A stretch of 64,000 nt of DNA from Craterostigma plantagineum (Eukaryota > Streptophyta > Magnoliopsida > Lamiales > Linderniaceae), in NCBI GenBank assembly GCA_027422505.1, contig JAPQWV010000050.1, positions 186,001 through 250,000 of the forward strand, written 5' to 3'. The position numbers and the translations under genes were made by a program. The notes under the pieces were generated by a model. That model did no database searches. It was not told the DNA's origin and saw only the letters and a list, made by a program, of their open reading frames with translations. Shown here in pieces: positions 13,001 through 23,752 of the stretch; the stretch's first letter is position 1; each line of letters opens with the position of its first letter.

Positions 13001-13452
13001 TTCATATTCACACCAATCTGTATAATGCTCTCCCACAGTCCCTCTCTAGAGGAAGAGTCATTATGCCCATACACACATGTAATATAAGATACCAACAGAT
13101 TACTCTTCAAAAGTCTGAAATGCATGAGTTGATCAATCTTTGAAAGTAATTCCACTGATATACCTCCTCTCCAAAGTATCACAATCCGACCATTAGGATG
13201 ATGACTCAAATTATGCGCATATTCCCAGCCACAAAATACCTTACTCATCACATCCTCCATGTGACCACCCTTGATTTTGGTTTCCAGAAGGCAAATCAAA
13301 TTGAGGTTGTGTTTACTGCAGAAGAGAGAAACCTCTCTCTGCTTGACAGGGCCATTAAGGTCCCTTACATTCCAAATGGCGGCTTTATCCATGACCTTGG
13401 CCATGGACCCTCTGCTTGGAAGGGGTACCCCATGGACCAGGCTTCTTCCCAT
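10057..13452 (-). CDS. LINE ORF2: endonuclease, reverse transcriptase, zf-RVT
   Basis: A single 1131-codon ORF without internal stops. The N-terminal endonuclease (EEP fold) shows WNVRDLNGP, LLETKI, WLVWGDFNNI and VSDHTPIL, so the catalytic Asn, Glu, Asp and His positions are present. The central reverse transcriptase shows PGPDGYNSGFF, FRPIACCNTVYK, KIDIKKAYDTLDW, RGIRQGDPISPLLF and the FADDLMLF active site. The C-terminus has a zinc-binding reverse transcriptase region (CRLCGEVEETVEHLFLEC). In L1 elements this protein nicks the target and primes reverse transcription there. The true start could be MAKVMDKAAIWN, 15 codons inside, overlapping the end of ORF1. An intact ORF suggests a young insertion, but 5' truncation makes it a dead copy. 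Confidence 0.9.
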   Translation of the reverse strand: MGRSLVHGVPLPSRGSMAKVMDKAAIWNVRDLNGPVKQREVSLFCSKHNLNLICLLETKIKGGHMEDVMSKVFCGWEYAHNLSHHPNGRIVILWRGGISVELLSKIDQLMHFRLLKSNLLVSYITCVYGHNDSSSREGLWESIIQIGVNMKDPWLVWGDFNNIRGFEDRVGGAPIHSNEFSGFNHCVHYCQLEEIKRNGCYFTWSNKQMQDKRIWCRIDWALANMAWISRFHDYAASYLQEGVSDHTPILLRDLGVKTAQRKPFKFFNMWCLIPEFHNTVELHWSKQNGSSMKNLCSNLQALRGPLKALNKAKFANIEARTAVVKSLLEECQAALHTDPMNATLLEEEARIRLEYKFLSVANVKFLKQKAKTRWLKGGDQNSAYFHAVLKVRSYKNRILSISDRDGKSIVVQEDIQRHFVEYYKEMLGKKSQGLQNIDQAAVKEGYSLSLEDQMSLIQPFERKAIQAVMKTIHEDTAPGPDGYNSGFFNHSWDVVGEHVTDAIMEFFSTGKLYPNLNKTVLCLIPKTDNPTSAQEFRPIACCNTVYKCISKLLCARLKPLLPKIIHANQNAFVEGRSIVHNILLCQDLLRLYNRKSASARVLMKIDIKKAYDTLDWGFLSSWLTLLNFPSKFISWIKECVHTVSYCIALNGSQTGYFKAARGIRQGDPISPLLFVITMEYFTRKLQLATKDPQFRFHPLCKQLKLVNLCFADDLMLFCKGNLGAVRVIKRELEHFRLVSGLEVNSQKSNIFLAGISPRIKDQILQLTGFQVGRYPMRYLGVPISPNKWSRSDCQALVEKITARIRCWTSRNLSYAGKVCLINSILLATHGFWGSIFLLPKAVSKEIDRVCKEFLWGQKRNGKVVALVSWDQICRPKRQGGLNIKDCGTWNIALAGKQIWDIVLDTESLWIKWVNTIYLKGVNFWDYYPATDSNWHWKRLQKIKERFREGYVGKLWAPAKDGKYTVSSGYNWLKGSLPTFYLSKAIWNRFNIPKHSLLIWLMVQKRMLTFDRLANWGMAIANTTCRLCGEVEETVEHLFLECQFSQQLLVRIAGWLQLNVSLQTFDELINWFLHVGGKKQRKFRISIAYFASVMYHIWRERNCRVHEVGSCSVDQLAHMILQEMECRIRILL

Positions 13453-13866
13453 TCTCCTCTAGATGAACTAGGTCTGCCCACGAATTAGTGTCTGACCCCC
13501 TATCCCCACCCAGCAAAAGGGAAGGTTGCCTCTGAGGGATTGCTGGTTTACCTACCAAAACCTTGTCCCCAGCTTGGTCAGGGGGTTTTATGCCCTGTGG
13601 TACTATGGGTGCCTCATCCTTATCAGGAGACAGAGGAGGCTGACCCACTGTTTCTGTGGCCACAAGACTACTGGCGACTTGTAAGGCTGAAGAATCTCCA
13701 CTAGGAGCAGACTGCTGAGGTTGCCAATTCTGTTTGGTTCCCTTTCTACATACATTCACTTCATGCCCATACTTCTCACAATTAGAACATAGCACCGGCC
13801 TCCATTCATAGGTGACCTTTTGCTCCATAAGTTGGCCTTTTTCATTCACAAACTGTATAGCATCTT
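13385..13866 (-). pseudogene. LINE ORF1, C-terminal part with zinc knuckle
   Basis: This frame overlaps the beginning of ORF2 and is cut by the 5' truncation of the LINE at 13866. It contains one CCHC knuckle, CSNCEKYGHEVNVC, then a proline/serine-rich tail. In plant L1 elements ORF1 is the nucleic-acid-binding protein of the retrotransposition particle. The upstream part (DUF4283-like in most plant L1s) is missing. Confidence 0.75.
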
Positions 13867-14168
13867 TAAGCTTCTTTTTTTACATTAGTACGTTATAGTA
13901 AAAGCATATGACAAAAATATTAATACCTGGCTAGAACAAATAACAATATGAAATCGTGATGTAAAGCTTTATATGAATGAAACCCATAAAATGTTATTAT
14001 AGTTGAATTAAATTTTGCTAGCAAACAAACTGATATATTGAACCGACGTTAGAGTAATTTATGTTGGAAAGTTGTATTTCATTCAAACAAGTCTACCTAA
14101 TGTATTCATGCAATACAAGGAAGTCGTGTTTACAAGAAAGGACACTCCGACTCAAAACTAGGCCATTA

Positions 14169-14729
14169 TGTTAGGATATGCGAAAATCCCCGATTATTAT
14201 TTTGCCCGAAAAATGACGATAATAAATAATAAAGACGAAAAATAAATTTGGACAGTGACACGAGATTTACGTGGTTCGGTCAGAATGACCTACGTCCACG
14301 GGCCGGAGGGTAGAACTTCTTTATTATGTGGAGAGATTACAAACACGTACACTGACGTGATATAAAAACAGCTACAACAATATAAGGAGTAGGCTACAGA
14401 AAATGATCAGAGACGAGAAGATCTGATGTGGTTGTGGTGCGTTTCTTCTTCAGCCAAAACCCCTCTATTTATAGGCAATATTTGCCTTTGATCTGTCGTG
14501 GGAAAAAGAGAAAAAAATGTCTGCTCCTTTCTTTGAATCAACCACGCCTGCTAAAAGGAGAATTGGTTTTTCTTCCTCCCCACATGCCTTTTTGACCGAA
14601 ATTGTCTGGCGCCTGACATCAATTTTTCTTCTTCTTTTGTTTGCTTGTCATCCCACGTGAAACTTCCATCACATTGCAGCTGTATTTGTTGAACTTTTAT
14701 ATTATTTTAATATCAAGGTCATACTAACA
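14169..14729 (-). repeat. 3' LTR of Copia 1
   Basis: 561-bp LTR. The adjacent tract AAGGTGGAGATT (minus strand, about 14730-14741) fits a polypurine tract. Confidence 0.92.
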
Positions 14730-14814
14730 AATCTCCACCTTGACCTTGATTCTGAAAATTACTCCACCTTGATTTAGAATACCTTTATCTCCCTCCGACC
14801 TTAGCCCAGACGGG

Positions 14815-17800
14815 CTACTTCACCATTTTTGAAGCACCAATCAAGTCTAAACAATGCTTGAACTTGGAAACTGGAAGAGCCTTCGTAAACATGTCCGCAG
14901 GATTGTCCTTCGTGTTGATCTTCTTGATAACCACCTTCTTATCTGCAATGATCTCACGAATAAAATGATACTTAACATCAATATGCTTAGTCCTTTCGTG
15001 ATACATCTGATCCTTAGTCAAATGAATCGCACTTTGACTATCACAGAAAATAGTAATGACTCCCTGATTCGGAGTTAATTCACCGAATAACCCCATAAAC
15101 CATAATGCTTCCTTAATCGCGTCAGTAATCGCCATGTATTCTACTTCAGTAGTAGATAATCCCACTACGTGCTGTAGAGTAGCTTTCCAGCTAACTGCAC
15201 AACCTCCAATACAAAATACATAACCAGTAAAAGATCGTCGTTTATCGAGATCACCTGCGTAGTCTGAATCGACGAAGACAACGAGAGTATCACTATTTCT
15301 GCCAAACTCCAAACAAAAGCTTAGAGTACCCTTCAAGTATATGAGAATCCATTTCACTGCTTGCCAATGTTCTTTCCCTGGATTGGCCATATACCTGCTA
15401 ACAACACTAACAGCCTGTGAAATATCAGGACGTGTACATACCATTGCATACATAATACTGCCGACTACACTCGAGTAAGGAACTCGTGCCATATATGCTT
15501 CTTCCTCATCTGATGATGGTGACTGAGCAGCGCTTAGCCTAAAATGACTAGCTAGAGGAGTAGTGACTGGTTTGGCATCGTGCATGCTAAAACGCTCCAA
15601 AACCTTCTTAAGGTAACTTTCCTGGGTCAGGTGCAACTTACTAGCTCCTCTATCACGTCTAATCTCCATACCAAGAATCTTCTTAGCTGCTCCTAAATCC
15701 TTCATTTCAAATTCACCATTCAATAAGGCCTTCAATTGGTGAATTTCTGCAAGATTCTTAGCCGCAATGAGCATGTCATCACATATAATAACAGATAAAT
15801 GAACGAACTGTCATTTAACTTCCGGAAGTAAATACAACTATCATACTTGCTCCTGGAGAAACCATGACCAACATGAAAGAATCAAAACGTTTATACCACT
15901 GTCTTGGAGACTGCTTTAATCCGTATAAGGATTTCTTCAACAAACAAACTTGGTCTTCCTTGCCTTCAACTATGAAGCCTTCAGGTTGCTTCATATAAAT
16001 CTGTTCATTTAAATCGCCATGTAAGAACGCCGTCTTGACGTCAAGCTGTTCTAACTCCAAATCATACATGGCAACGAATGCAAGTAATACACGAATAGAG
16101 CTATGTCTAACAACAGGTGAGAATACATCATTAAAATCAACACCTTGTACCTGACTATAGCCTTTCGCGACTAATCGTGCCTTATACCTTGCATCGTCAG
16201 AACCAGATAAACCTTCTTTCTTCTTGAAAACCCACTTACATTCGACTATTTTCTTTTTCTTCGGCGGTAGCACAAGAATCCACGTACCGTTCTTGTGCAG
16301 AGACTCCATTTCTTCATTCATCGCTACCAGCCACTTATCAGAATTAACATCGCTAATTGCCTCCGAATAGGTAGAAGGTTCGTCGCCTCCACCTGTTTCT
16401 TGCGCCACTGATAAAGCGTACGAAACTAAATTTACGTACCGCTGTGGTAGTCGAATCTCCCGTCTCTCCCTATCTTTGACTATAGAATATTTCTGCTCGG
16501 TACTTTCATCTTCAACAGGATCTGAATCAGGTTCTGGCTCATCCTGTTGATCTGTTGAACTCGTAGCAGGATCATCTGGAGGATCTTTGTTGATCTCGAG
16601 CTCCACCACGCTGTGTACACTATCATTCTTTTCTTGATTAGGAAAATCAGTAGACTCTTTTGAAGGATGTAACATAGAGACTCGTCAAATGTAACATCTC
16701 TGCTAATTATAAATTTGGGTGACTTTGGATCAGGATAATATAGTCTATATCCTTTCACACCTGAAGCGTAACCGAGAAAAATACATTTCTTAGCTCTAGG
16801 CTCTAATTTTCCCTCGTTTACGTGCATATAAGCTGGGCACCCAAATATTCTTAAGTTGGAGTAATCAGCTGGAGTACCTGACCAAACTTCCTCAGGAGTC
16901 TTGAAATTGATTGGTGAACACGGTGAACGGTTGACAATATAACATGCTGCGGCAATAGCTTCAGCCCAAAAATCATTTGTCAACCCAGCGTTGGAGAACA
17001 TACATCGAGCTCTCTCTAAAAGCGTTCGGTTCATGCGCTCGGCAACACCATTTTGTTGAGGCGTCATTCGAACAGTGTGATGTCGAGCAATACCTTCATT
17101 CTTGCAAAATTCGTTGAACTCGCTTCCGCAAAATTCTAAGCCATTATCTATCCGCAACCGCTTGATCTGTTTTCCTGTCTGCTTTTCAATCAAAGCTTTC
17201 CATTGTTTAAATGTTAGGAAAACATCACTTTTCTGCTTAAGAAAATAGACCTAGACTTTCCTTGAAAAATCATCAATGAAAGTCAACATATATCTTGCAC
17301 CACCTTTGGACGGAACACGAGAAGGACCCCATACATCAGAATGAATATAGTCCAAAGTACCTTTAGTCCTGTGGACAGCTGGCGAATTGAAGCTGACTCG
17401 TTTCTGCTTCCCAAAAATACTGTGTTCGCAAAAGTCCATCTTACCAGTACTTTGACCGCAAAGTAGGCCCCGCTTGCTTAAAATTGTCAAGCCTTTTTCT
17501 CCCATGTGTCCAAGTCGCATATGCCATAATCTCGTGGTATCAACCCCCGGGGATGTCGAAACTGCAACGGAACCTGTAACAGTAGTTCCCTGCGAAATAT
17601 ATAAATTTCCAGACCTGCAAGCTTTCATTACGACAAGGGCACCTCTAGCAATTTTCAAAACTCCACCTTCACCTGAGAACCTGCACCCTTGAGATTCAAG
17701 TGTGCCTAAAGAGACAAGATTTCTCTTCATATCTGGAACATGTCTGACTTCTGTGAGCGTTCGGATGATTCCGTCGAACATCTTGATCCTAACTGTGCCT

Positions 17801-18784
17801 TTACCAACAACTTTACACGGAGCATCATTTCCCATTAAAACATATCCACCATCGAATTTTTCAAATGTGGAAAAACAATCCCTACTCCGACTTATGTGGT
17901 AAGAACAACCCGAATCTAAGATCCACTCATTATCAGACCTAACAATATTTGCAGTTGCTACAAAAATTGTTCCATCGCTCTCATCAGCAGCTAAACTAGC
18001 TTCAGCGGGTTTATTAAATTGCTGATTATTTTTCTCCTTATTTTTTAATTTAAAACAATCAGCTTTGATGTGACCCTTTTTCTTGCAAAAATTACAGACT
18101 TTATTTCTGTACCTGGATTTCGACCTTTCTTTAGATCTGCTACTTTCAGCATCTCTACGCTCTGGTCTTCCCCGTGTAAATAGGCCTTCTGCCTGGCTAC
18201 CACTCGTTTCTCCCGTAATATCCCTGTATATCTGTTCTTTCGATTGTAAAAGCGGATTTGACACTAGAATACAATATTGTGTCTTTTCCGTATATAATAG
18301 TGTCACGAAAATGCTTTAAAGACGAGGGAAGGGAACACAACAATATTATGGCCTGATCTTCGTCCGTCACTTTCACTTCTACGTTTGCCAAATCAATAAT
18401 GATAGAATCGAATTTATCGAGATGCGAAAGTATAGAAGTACCTTCCGTCATTTTCATACTGTATAGCTTCTGCTTTAAATAAAGCCGATTCTCCTCAGTC
18501 TTCTTCATGTAGATAGCTTTTAATGCATCCCACATACCCATGGCCGTCGTCTCCGTGGCAACTTCTTGTAAAACCTCGTACGAGAGATTTAAGATAATAG
18601 CCGACCTGGCTTTCGTGTCCAATTCATTAAATTGATCGTCCTTCATTTCGGTTGGTTTCTTCTTTGCGCCTTCAAGCGCCACCTCGCAACCGTCGTGAAT
18701 GAGTATGGCCTCCATATTGAGACTCCACATTGCAAAGTTGACATTTCTGTCGAACTTTTCAATTAACATTTTTGTTATCGTCAT
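14815..18784 (-). pseudogene. Copia 1 gag-pol, broken by frameshifts
   Basis: Gag starts at 18784 (residues like KFDRNVNFAMWSLNMEAIL). A second frame (18306-17251) holds the zinc knuckle [14 protein letters not shown], the protease DSGCS and the start of integrase. Frames at 17193-16480 (DNGLEFCGSEF, PQQNGVAERMNRTLLE), 16675-15815 (reverse transcriptase, KARLVAKGYSQ, LDVKTAFLHGDL) and 15774-14815 (end of reverse transcriptase and RNase H, FVDSDYAGD, LSTTEVEYMA) follow in order. The breaks fall near 18250, 17220, 16580 and 15790. The last appears to be a one-base deletion inside the YVDD catalytic motif, so the polymerase cannot be made from this copy. Confidence 0.9.
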
Positions 18785-18811
18785 GGTGGCTAAAAAAAAT
18801 AAATCGGGGTT

Positions 18812-18824
18812 GGCTCTGATACCA
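18812..18824 (-). other. Primer binding site (initiator Met tRNA) of Copia 1
   Basis: The minus strand reads TGGTATCAGAGCC three bases inside the 5' LTR, the common Copia priming site complementary to initiator methionine tRNA. Confidence 0.9.
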
Positions 18825-18827
18825 ATT

Positions 18828-19387
18828 TGTTAGGATATGCGAAAATCTCAGATTATTATTTTGCCCGAAAAATGACGATAATAAATAATAGAGACGAAAA
18901 ATAAATTTGGACAGTGAGACGAGATTTACGTGGTTCGGTCAGAATGACCTACGTCCACGGGCCGGAGGGTAGAACTTCTTTATTATGTGGAGAGATTACA
19001 AACACGTACACTGACGTGATATAAAAACAGCTACAACAATATAAGGAGTAGGCTACAGAAAATGATCAGAGACGAGAAGATCTGATGTGGTTGTGGTGCG
19101 TTTCTTCTTCAGCCAAAACCCCTCTATTTATAGGCAATATTTGCCTTTGATCTGTCGTGGGAAAAAGAGAAAAAATGTCTGCTCCTTTCTTTGAATCAAC
19201 CACGCCTGCTAAAAGGAGAATTGGTTTTTCTTCCTCCCCACATGCCTTTTTGACCGAAATTGTCTGGCGCCTGACATCAATTTTTCTTCTTCTTTTGTTT
19301 GCTTGTCATCCCACGTGAAACTTCCATCACATTGCAGCTGTATTTGTTGAACTTTTATATTATTTTAATATCAAGGTCATACTAACA
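18828..19387 (-). repeat. 5' LTR of Copia 1
   Basis: 560-bp LTR matching the copy at 14169. It contains the ACGTGGTTCGG...CCTACGTCCACGG core shared with the other Copia LTRs of this window. Confidence 0.92.
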
Positions 19388-19912
19388 CATTATATTGCTC
19401 ATACTACTTGCCCATTATAATGCTCACAATTAATTATTGTTAATCAACGATTCTTGCAAAACCGTTTTATTTTCACAATTTCAATATACGTACAATGGTG
19501 GTTAAACGCCTTTGGTGTAAATTCACTAACAATATCAAGCATTTTTTCTTTATAGAATAATATGGAAAACGCGCTCTTAATCTAATCAATTAATCTTGCA
19601 GATGCCAACATCTGCGTGTGCACCATTCGAGATCATAACACTTTCTTTTGTGATGTGCAAATATTCAACATTTCCTTTTTATGCAGAATCAACTAATATC
19701 CGTTAGAACGAAGAGATCTTAATCTTAATAAATTTCCTTTAAAATAGAACATATCTCAATTATTATTCTTGTTCCTCTAGGTTGTAAAACATTAGTCTTT
19801 GGTAGCCTAGTGATAAAGCTTACTTCTTTCGTATCAAGATAATAAAAAAAATATTATTTTTTTCAAAATGGTATTAGTTGTTGCAAAGTCAGGAAAATAT
19901 AACTATTCATTG
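19388..19912. other. Intergenic spacer between two Copia elements
   Basis: AT-rich, no gene-like ORF and no clear repeat seen. Confidence 0.4.
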
Positions 19913-20455
19913 TGTTAAAATCAAGTGAAGCGTGTGTGATCATCTACGATAGTGATAAAATACTGATGCCCCGTGTGTGATTTAGCATGAAATGGTCCCC
20001 ATATGTCACAATGAACTAGATCAAACATGGAACAAGTCATCTTTTTATCACTAGGAAATTTATTTCTCTTTTGTTTAGCTAGCGGGCAGATTTTACAAAC
20101 TGACTGTAAAGACTTACTACCACCCTTTAATGAGCTTCTAAGAATGTCAAGGATCTTATTTGAGGGTTGGCCAAGCATGTTATGCAACAAATCTGCCGAA
20201 ATTTTGTTAAGAAGAACAGAATGACTCTCAGACTCTAATCAGTGCAACTCCCAGCTTGAATGGTGTACAGTCCCGCTATACCCTTGCCAATCACTTGGAG
20301 TGTAGGGCCCTGTATCTGAAAGATATCATACTCGAAAACAAACTACAAGCATTGTTACGTGCTAGATAACTCACAGAAATGAGATTAAAATGGAATTGCG
20401 GAACATATAAAATTTCTGTCAAGGTTATGAACTTGTTGAGTCTGAAGGTCCCTGC

Positions 20456-21246
20456 TAGGGGTGGGCATTCGGATACGGGTTTCGGGTATCCGACCCGACC
20501 CGATCGGGTTTTAACCCGATCGGAAGAAAAATCGGGTTAGATGTCGGGTATCGGGTTTAAACCCGATACCCGATCATGCAAATCGGGTCGGATATCGGGT
20601 AGCATTATGCTACCCGATTTACCCGATCGGGTACCCGATATTAAAAAACATTAATAAAAATAATTCGCCTAATCGGCCATAAAATAATATTTACTGGCCA
20701 ATTACTTAAATTATTTATTTATATAAAAATTATAACTAAAAAACCAGATGGCACCCGCACGTGCCACTGAAATTAAATAAGTATTTAACTAAATTGTTTA
20801 TGGGATTCTTAGGGGAGGTATGGTTTATATAGGAATTACTTCACCCACAATTTTGGTGAACACTCGATGTGGGACAACTGATTTCCCACAAGAAGCTCAG
20901 CCAACGTATTGGTACAGTATTAGTAGAGTTATGTACAATTTTAATCAAAACTTCATTTGGCTCAGTGGTTGAAGCAGAAGTGATAAATGCTTCTCCTCCC
21001 CTTGTCTTGGGTTCGACTCCCACATGCCGCATTATATTTGTTTTTAACTAACTTTAAAAAAATAAACTAAAAAATAAAAAAAACCCGAACCCGACCCGCG
21101 GGTACCCGACGGGTTTCGGGTACCCGAAAATCGGGTACCCGCATTTGATCGGGTCGGGATCGGGTATCAAATTCACTACCCGATATTATCGGGTACCCGA
21201 CCCGAAAAACCCGAAACCCGAAAAACCCGACCCGATCCCACCCATA
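20456..21246. mobile_element. hAT-like non-autonomous element D (CCCGATCGGGT-rich) with tRNA-like module
   Basis: Termini TAGGGGTGGGCATTCGG and the complement-type CCGATCCCACCCATA are flanked by a perfect 8-bp duplication GTCCCTGC (20448-20455 and 21247-21254). Subterminal regions are full of CGGGTACCCGATCGGGT repeats. The core resembles that of the element at 55777-56526 and contains Pol III-like boxes. It interrupts the protease/GAG-pre-integrase part of the truncated Copia. Confidence 0.9.
20958..21020 (+). promoter_or_regulatory. tRNA-like Pol III A and B boxes inside hAT element D
   Basis: TGGCTCAGTGG (20958-20968) matches the A-box consensus and GGTTCGACTCC (21010-21020) the B-box consensus, starts 52 bp apart. 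No full tRNA cloverleaf is evident, so this looks like a SINE-type tRNA-derived head rather than a tRNA gene. Transcription is inferred only. Confidence 0.6.
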
Positions 21247-22634
21247 GTCCCTGCCTTCTTTACCTTTATGATGCTGTTATCTGGGAGTATTACTTTCGAT
21301 TCCTCAATATCATGAAGGTTATGAAGCATGCTAAGGTTACCACATACATGTCTGGTGGCACCAGAATCGACTAGCCAAAAATCTGCATTTGAAAACTGCG
21401 GCATATTAAAAGAAAGACAGATACCTGGTATACCTGGGATCCTTTCATTCAGCTGCTGTGGAATCACGTGTTCTAATGAGGTGCTGCCCACGGACTGGCT
21501 GATCAACGCCTTCAGACTGCTAAGCTGAGAAGGAGTTATCTTGAGTTGAACTGTTGCATCTTCAGCCTCAAAGTTCTGAACACAGGCCTGATTATCTTGG
21601 TGCACTGCTCTGTTTATTGGTTCAACCCAGGTCTGATTCATTCTAGCACCTTTATATCGCACATTCTGCTTATAGCCTGGGGGGAAACCATGGATTTGAT
21701 AACAGGTTTCTACCGTATGCCCCTTTTACTGTAGTGGGTACAAAACGGCTTTGTCATCTCCTTTCTATGCACAGTGAAGTTCTTCTTTGCAGGTTCATGC
21801 ACTCCCCTAGCAGCCATCATTGCCATGTTTCCAACGTGATCATCAATGCCTCGTGGAAGTCCAGTCATCATTGCCCTTTGTTTTTCCTCTTGAACTAGCA
21901 GCGGAAAGACTTTGTTAATAGACGGGAAGGGACCCATCAGCAAGATTTGTCCCCGAACCTGAGCATATGTGTCATTTAGTCCCATTAAAAACGTAAGCAC
22001 ATATTCCTCTTCTTGATACGCCTTGATGGGATTAATACCACCACACAAACATTGGCAAGGTGGTCTATAGCTCGACAATTCATCCCAGAGCGTTTTTAGC
22101 TTTGTAAAATAAGCAGCAATACTACAAGAACCCTGAGTAAGATTGACCAAATCCTTTTTCATTGCAAGATTCTTGGTTTATTTGTTTGTCCGAACCTTTC
22201 TTGAAGATCGATCCAGACCTCACGTGCTGTCGAACTGTATAATATGCTAGCTGAAATTTCCTTGGAGACAGCACTTAAGATCCAAGAGATCACAACATTA
22301 TTATTCCGTTTCCAGGCACTCACCTTATCATGATCAACAGCCGCTGGCGGGATGAGTTCTCCATTAACGAACTCCTCTTTGTTCCTTCCCGTGAGGGCTA
22401 TCATCATAGACCTGCTCCAAGTCATATAGTTGTCTCATTGAGGAGCTCGTGGACCAGAAGTCCAGAATTATCACTCTGGTTCAAGAAATAGGGATCGTTT
22501 ACATACGAGCTGGTAGAAGAATTTTGCCGAACAGGTTCTGTCATGTTGAATCTTGCATTGTCTTAATCAATCGATTTCCTTGAATTCACAGCGAGCTTTA
22601 GTGTACGCAGATCTTGAGCGATTCTCTGATACCA

Positions 22635-23070
22635 TAACAAATCCGAAGGAATGACGAGCAGAATGCAACACAAGCGTTTAACGTGGTTCGGATTGAGAAT
22701 CAATCCTACATCCACGGTCCGATCAACAAAGATTTTATTGAGAGACGCAATTTTACAGAGACCTCTTAGCTCGCTCTAATTACATCAATCGCACTTAAAA
22801 TGGAAGAAAACCATTCTTTGAAGAACACGCACACACTCTGTGGAAAAGAGGTGATGAAGATGAACTGAATGAACTGAATGAATGATCTCCCGCCTAAACT
22901 GTTGTATATTTATTTACTTAGAGTAGAGAACGTCATTGCTACTAGCGGCTTCATAAGTTGAGCTGTGATTTAAACTTAAAAACGATTTCATCGCAGCACT
23001 GTTTCATCAAACGCGACTTTCTTATGTTCTTCAGTTGGTATTCCCGCGTGCGCTTCACTTGATTTTAACA
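22635..23070 (-). repeat. 5' LTR of truncated Copia
   Basis: About 436 bp. On the minus strand it begins TGTTAAAATCAAGTGAAGCG and ends GGATTTGTTA next to the priming site TGGTATCAGAG. It carries the TTAACGTGGTTCGG...CCTACATCCACGG core. Confidence 0.8.
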
Positions 23071-23752
23071 CATACGCTCGTGTCCGCTATATGAATATCT
23101 TTAACAAATATTGTAAATCCCACAAATGAATAAAATGACAATAAAAATCTATGTACCGATAAAACAATAAATACAAAATATTAGTATGGATAACGCAATA
23201 AATGTAATACTTGCAACAAAATAAATCCCACTACAACGTTGAGCAGAGATATTAAACTTCTCTTCACTTAAGATAAGCTGCATCTTTTGATGCCGAACTG
23301 GCACATAATAAGCGATACAAATCGACACTTATGGTATTCCTCCGAAACCATTCGGGCTATGTCATTTAGTTATACATTTATATAAAACATCATTAATATA
23401 TAATAGGAAATAAAATTATCATACATCGATTAATATCCGTACAAGATCGTCGGCTAATGCTGGTGGTGAGCGGTTCATGTTGATAATATGTTATAGAAGA
23501 TTTATTTCATAATATATAAAGCTTTAATTATCTAAATATAATATACTTAACTATAGTATAAAAGTAATTAGATAAAACTGCAGTTTAGATGCCAAACGTG
23601 AATGGGCTTCTCGAATATTTTTGGTGTGTCCATTTACAAGTGACCTCAAGCCTATTGATAGACTGAAATCTAACTAGCAAATAGCACGGACAAAATTAAA
23701 TGGGCATCCACCATCCATCCAACTATATTTATAACTTCTGTAATTAACTCAA
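23071..23752. other. Intergenic spacer
   Basis: No gene seen. Near its right end (about 23680-23738) a stretch ATAGCACGGACAAAATT...ATGGGCATCC...AACTATATTT recurs at about 24660-24716, on the other side of two MITEs, so about 55 bp of host sequence is duplicated. Confidence 0.5.

Larger units (their letters stand above)
9944..13866 (-). mobile_element. L1-type LINE, 5'-truncated
   Basis: The element reads on the minus strand, with its 3' A tail seen as the T run at about 9937-9948. A direct repeat TAAGCTTCTTTTTTT flanks it (9929-9943 and 13867-13881), about 15 bp and A/T-rich as expected for L1 endonuclease target sites. It carries the end of ORF1 and a complete ORF2. The 5' end is truncated inside ORF1. 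Confidence 0.9.
14169..19387 (-). mobile_element. Ty1/Copia LTR retrotransposon 1 (complete structure, frameshifted)
   Basis: Two LTRs (14169-14729 and 18828-19387) bound the element, with a perfect 5-bp duplication CATTA (14164-14168 and 19388-19392). On the minus strand the LTRs begin TGTTAGTATGACC and end TCCTAACA. By eye they differ by about four substitutions and one A-run length change, so insertion is fairly recent. Priming site and polypurine tract are in place. The coding region is broken into several frames. Confidence 0.95.
19921..22545 (-). pseudogene. gag/protease/integrase remnants of truncated Copia
   Basis: Segments are 22545-22430 (start of gag, MTEPVRQNSS), 22425-22159, 22162-21710 (RPPCQCLCGG, EEYVLTFLMGLN), 21662-21247 (protease DSGATRHVCG) and 20455-19921 (GAG-pre-integrase, HCDIWGPFHAKS, ITIVDDH). 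Frameshifts separate the first three, and a hAT element separates the last two. No full-length product is possible. Confidence 0.85.
19913..23070 (-). mobile_element. Truncated Copia element (same broad family as the one at 36038)
   Basis: Minus-strand order from the right: 5' LTR 22635-23070, priming site 22624-22634, gag (about 22545-21700), protease/GAG-pre-integrase, and the start of integrase, which stops at about 19920. Integrase, reverse transcriptase and the 3' LTR are missing. Gag shows MTWSRSMMIALTGRNKEE and STAREVWIDLQERFGQ, close to the intact copy at 36038-41391. Several frameshifts are present, and the hAT element at 20456-21246 is inserted in it. Its left end is unusual: it finishes in an inverted copy of the LTR outer terminus. 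Confidence 0.85.

Noticed and set aside
20958..21030. Possible tRNA gene
   Set aside because: Only A and B boxes fit. I cannot fold an acceptor stem and anticodon arm; a SINE-like relic is the better call. The same holds for 56275-56350.
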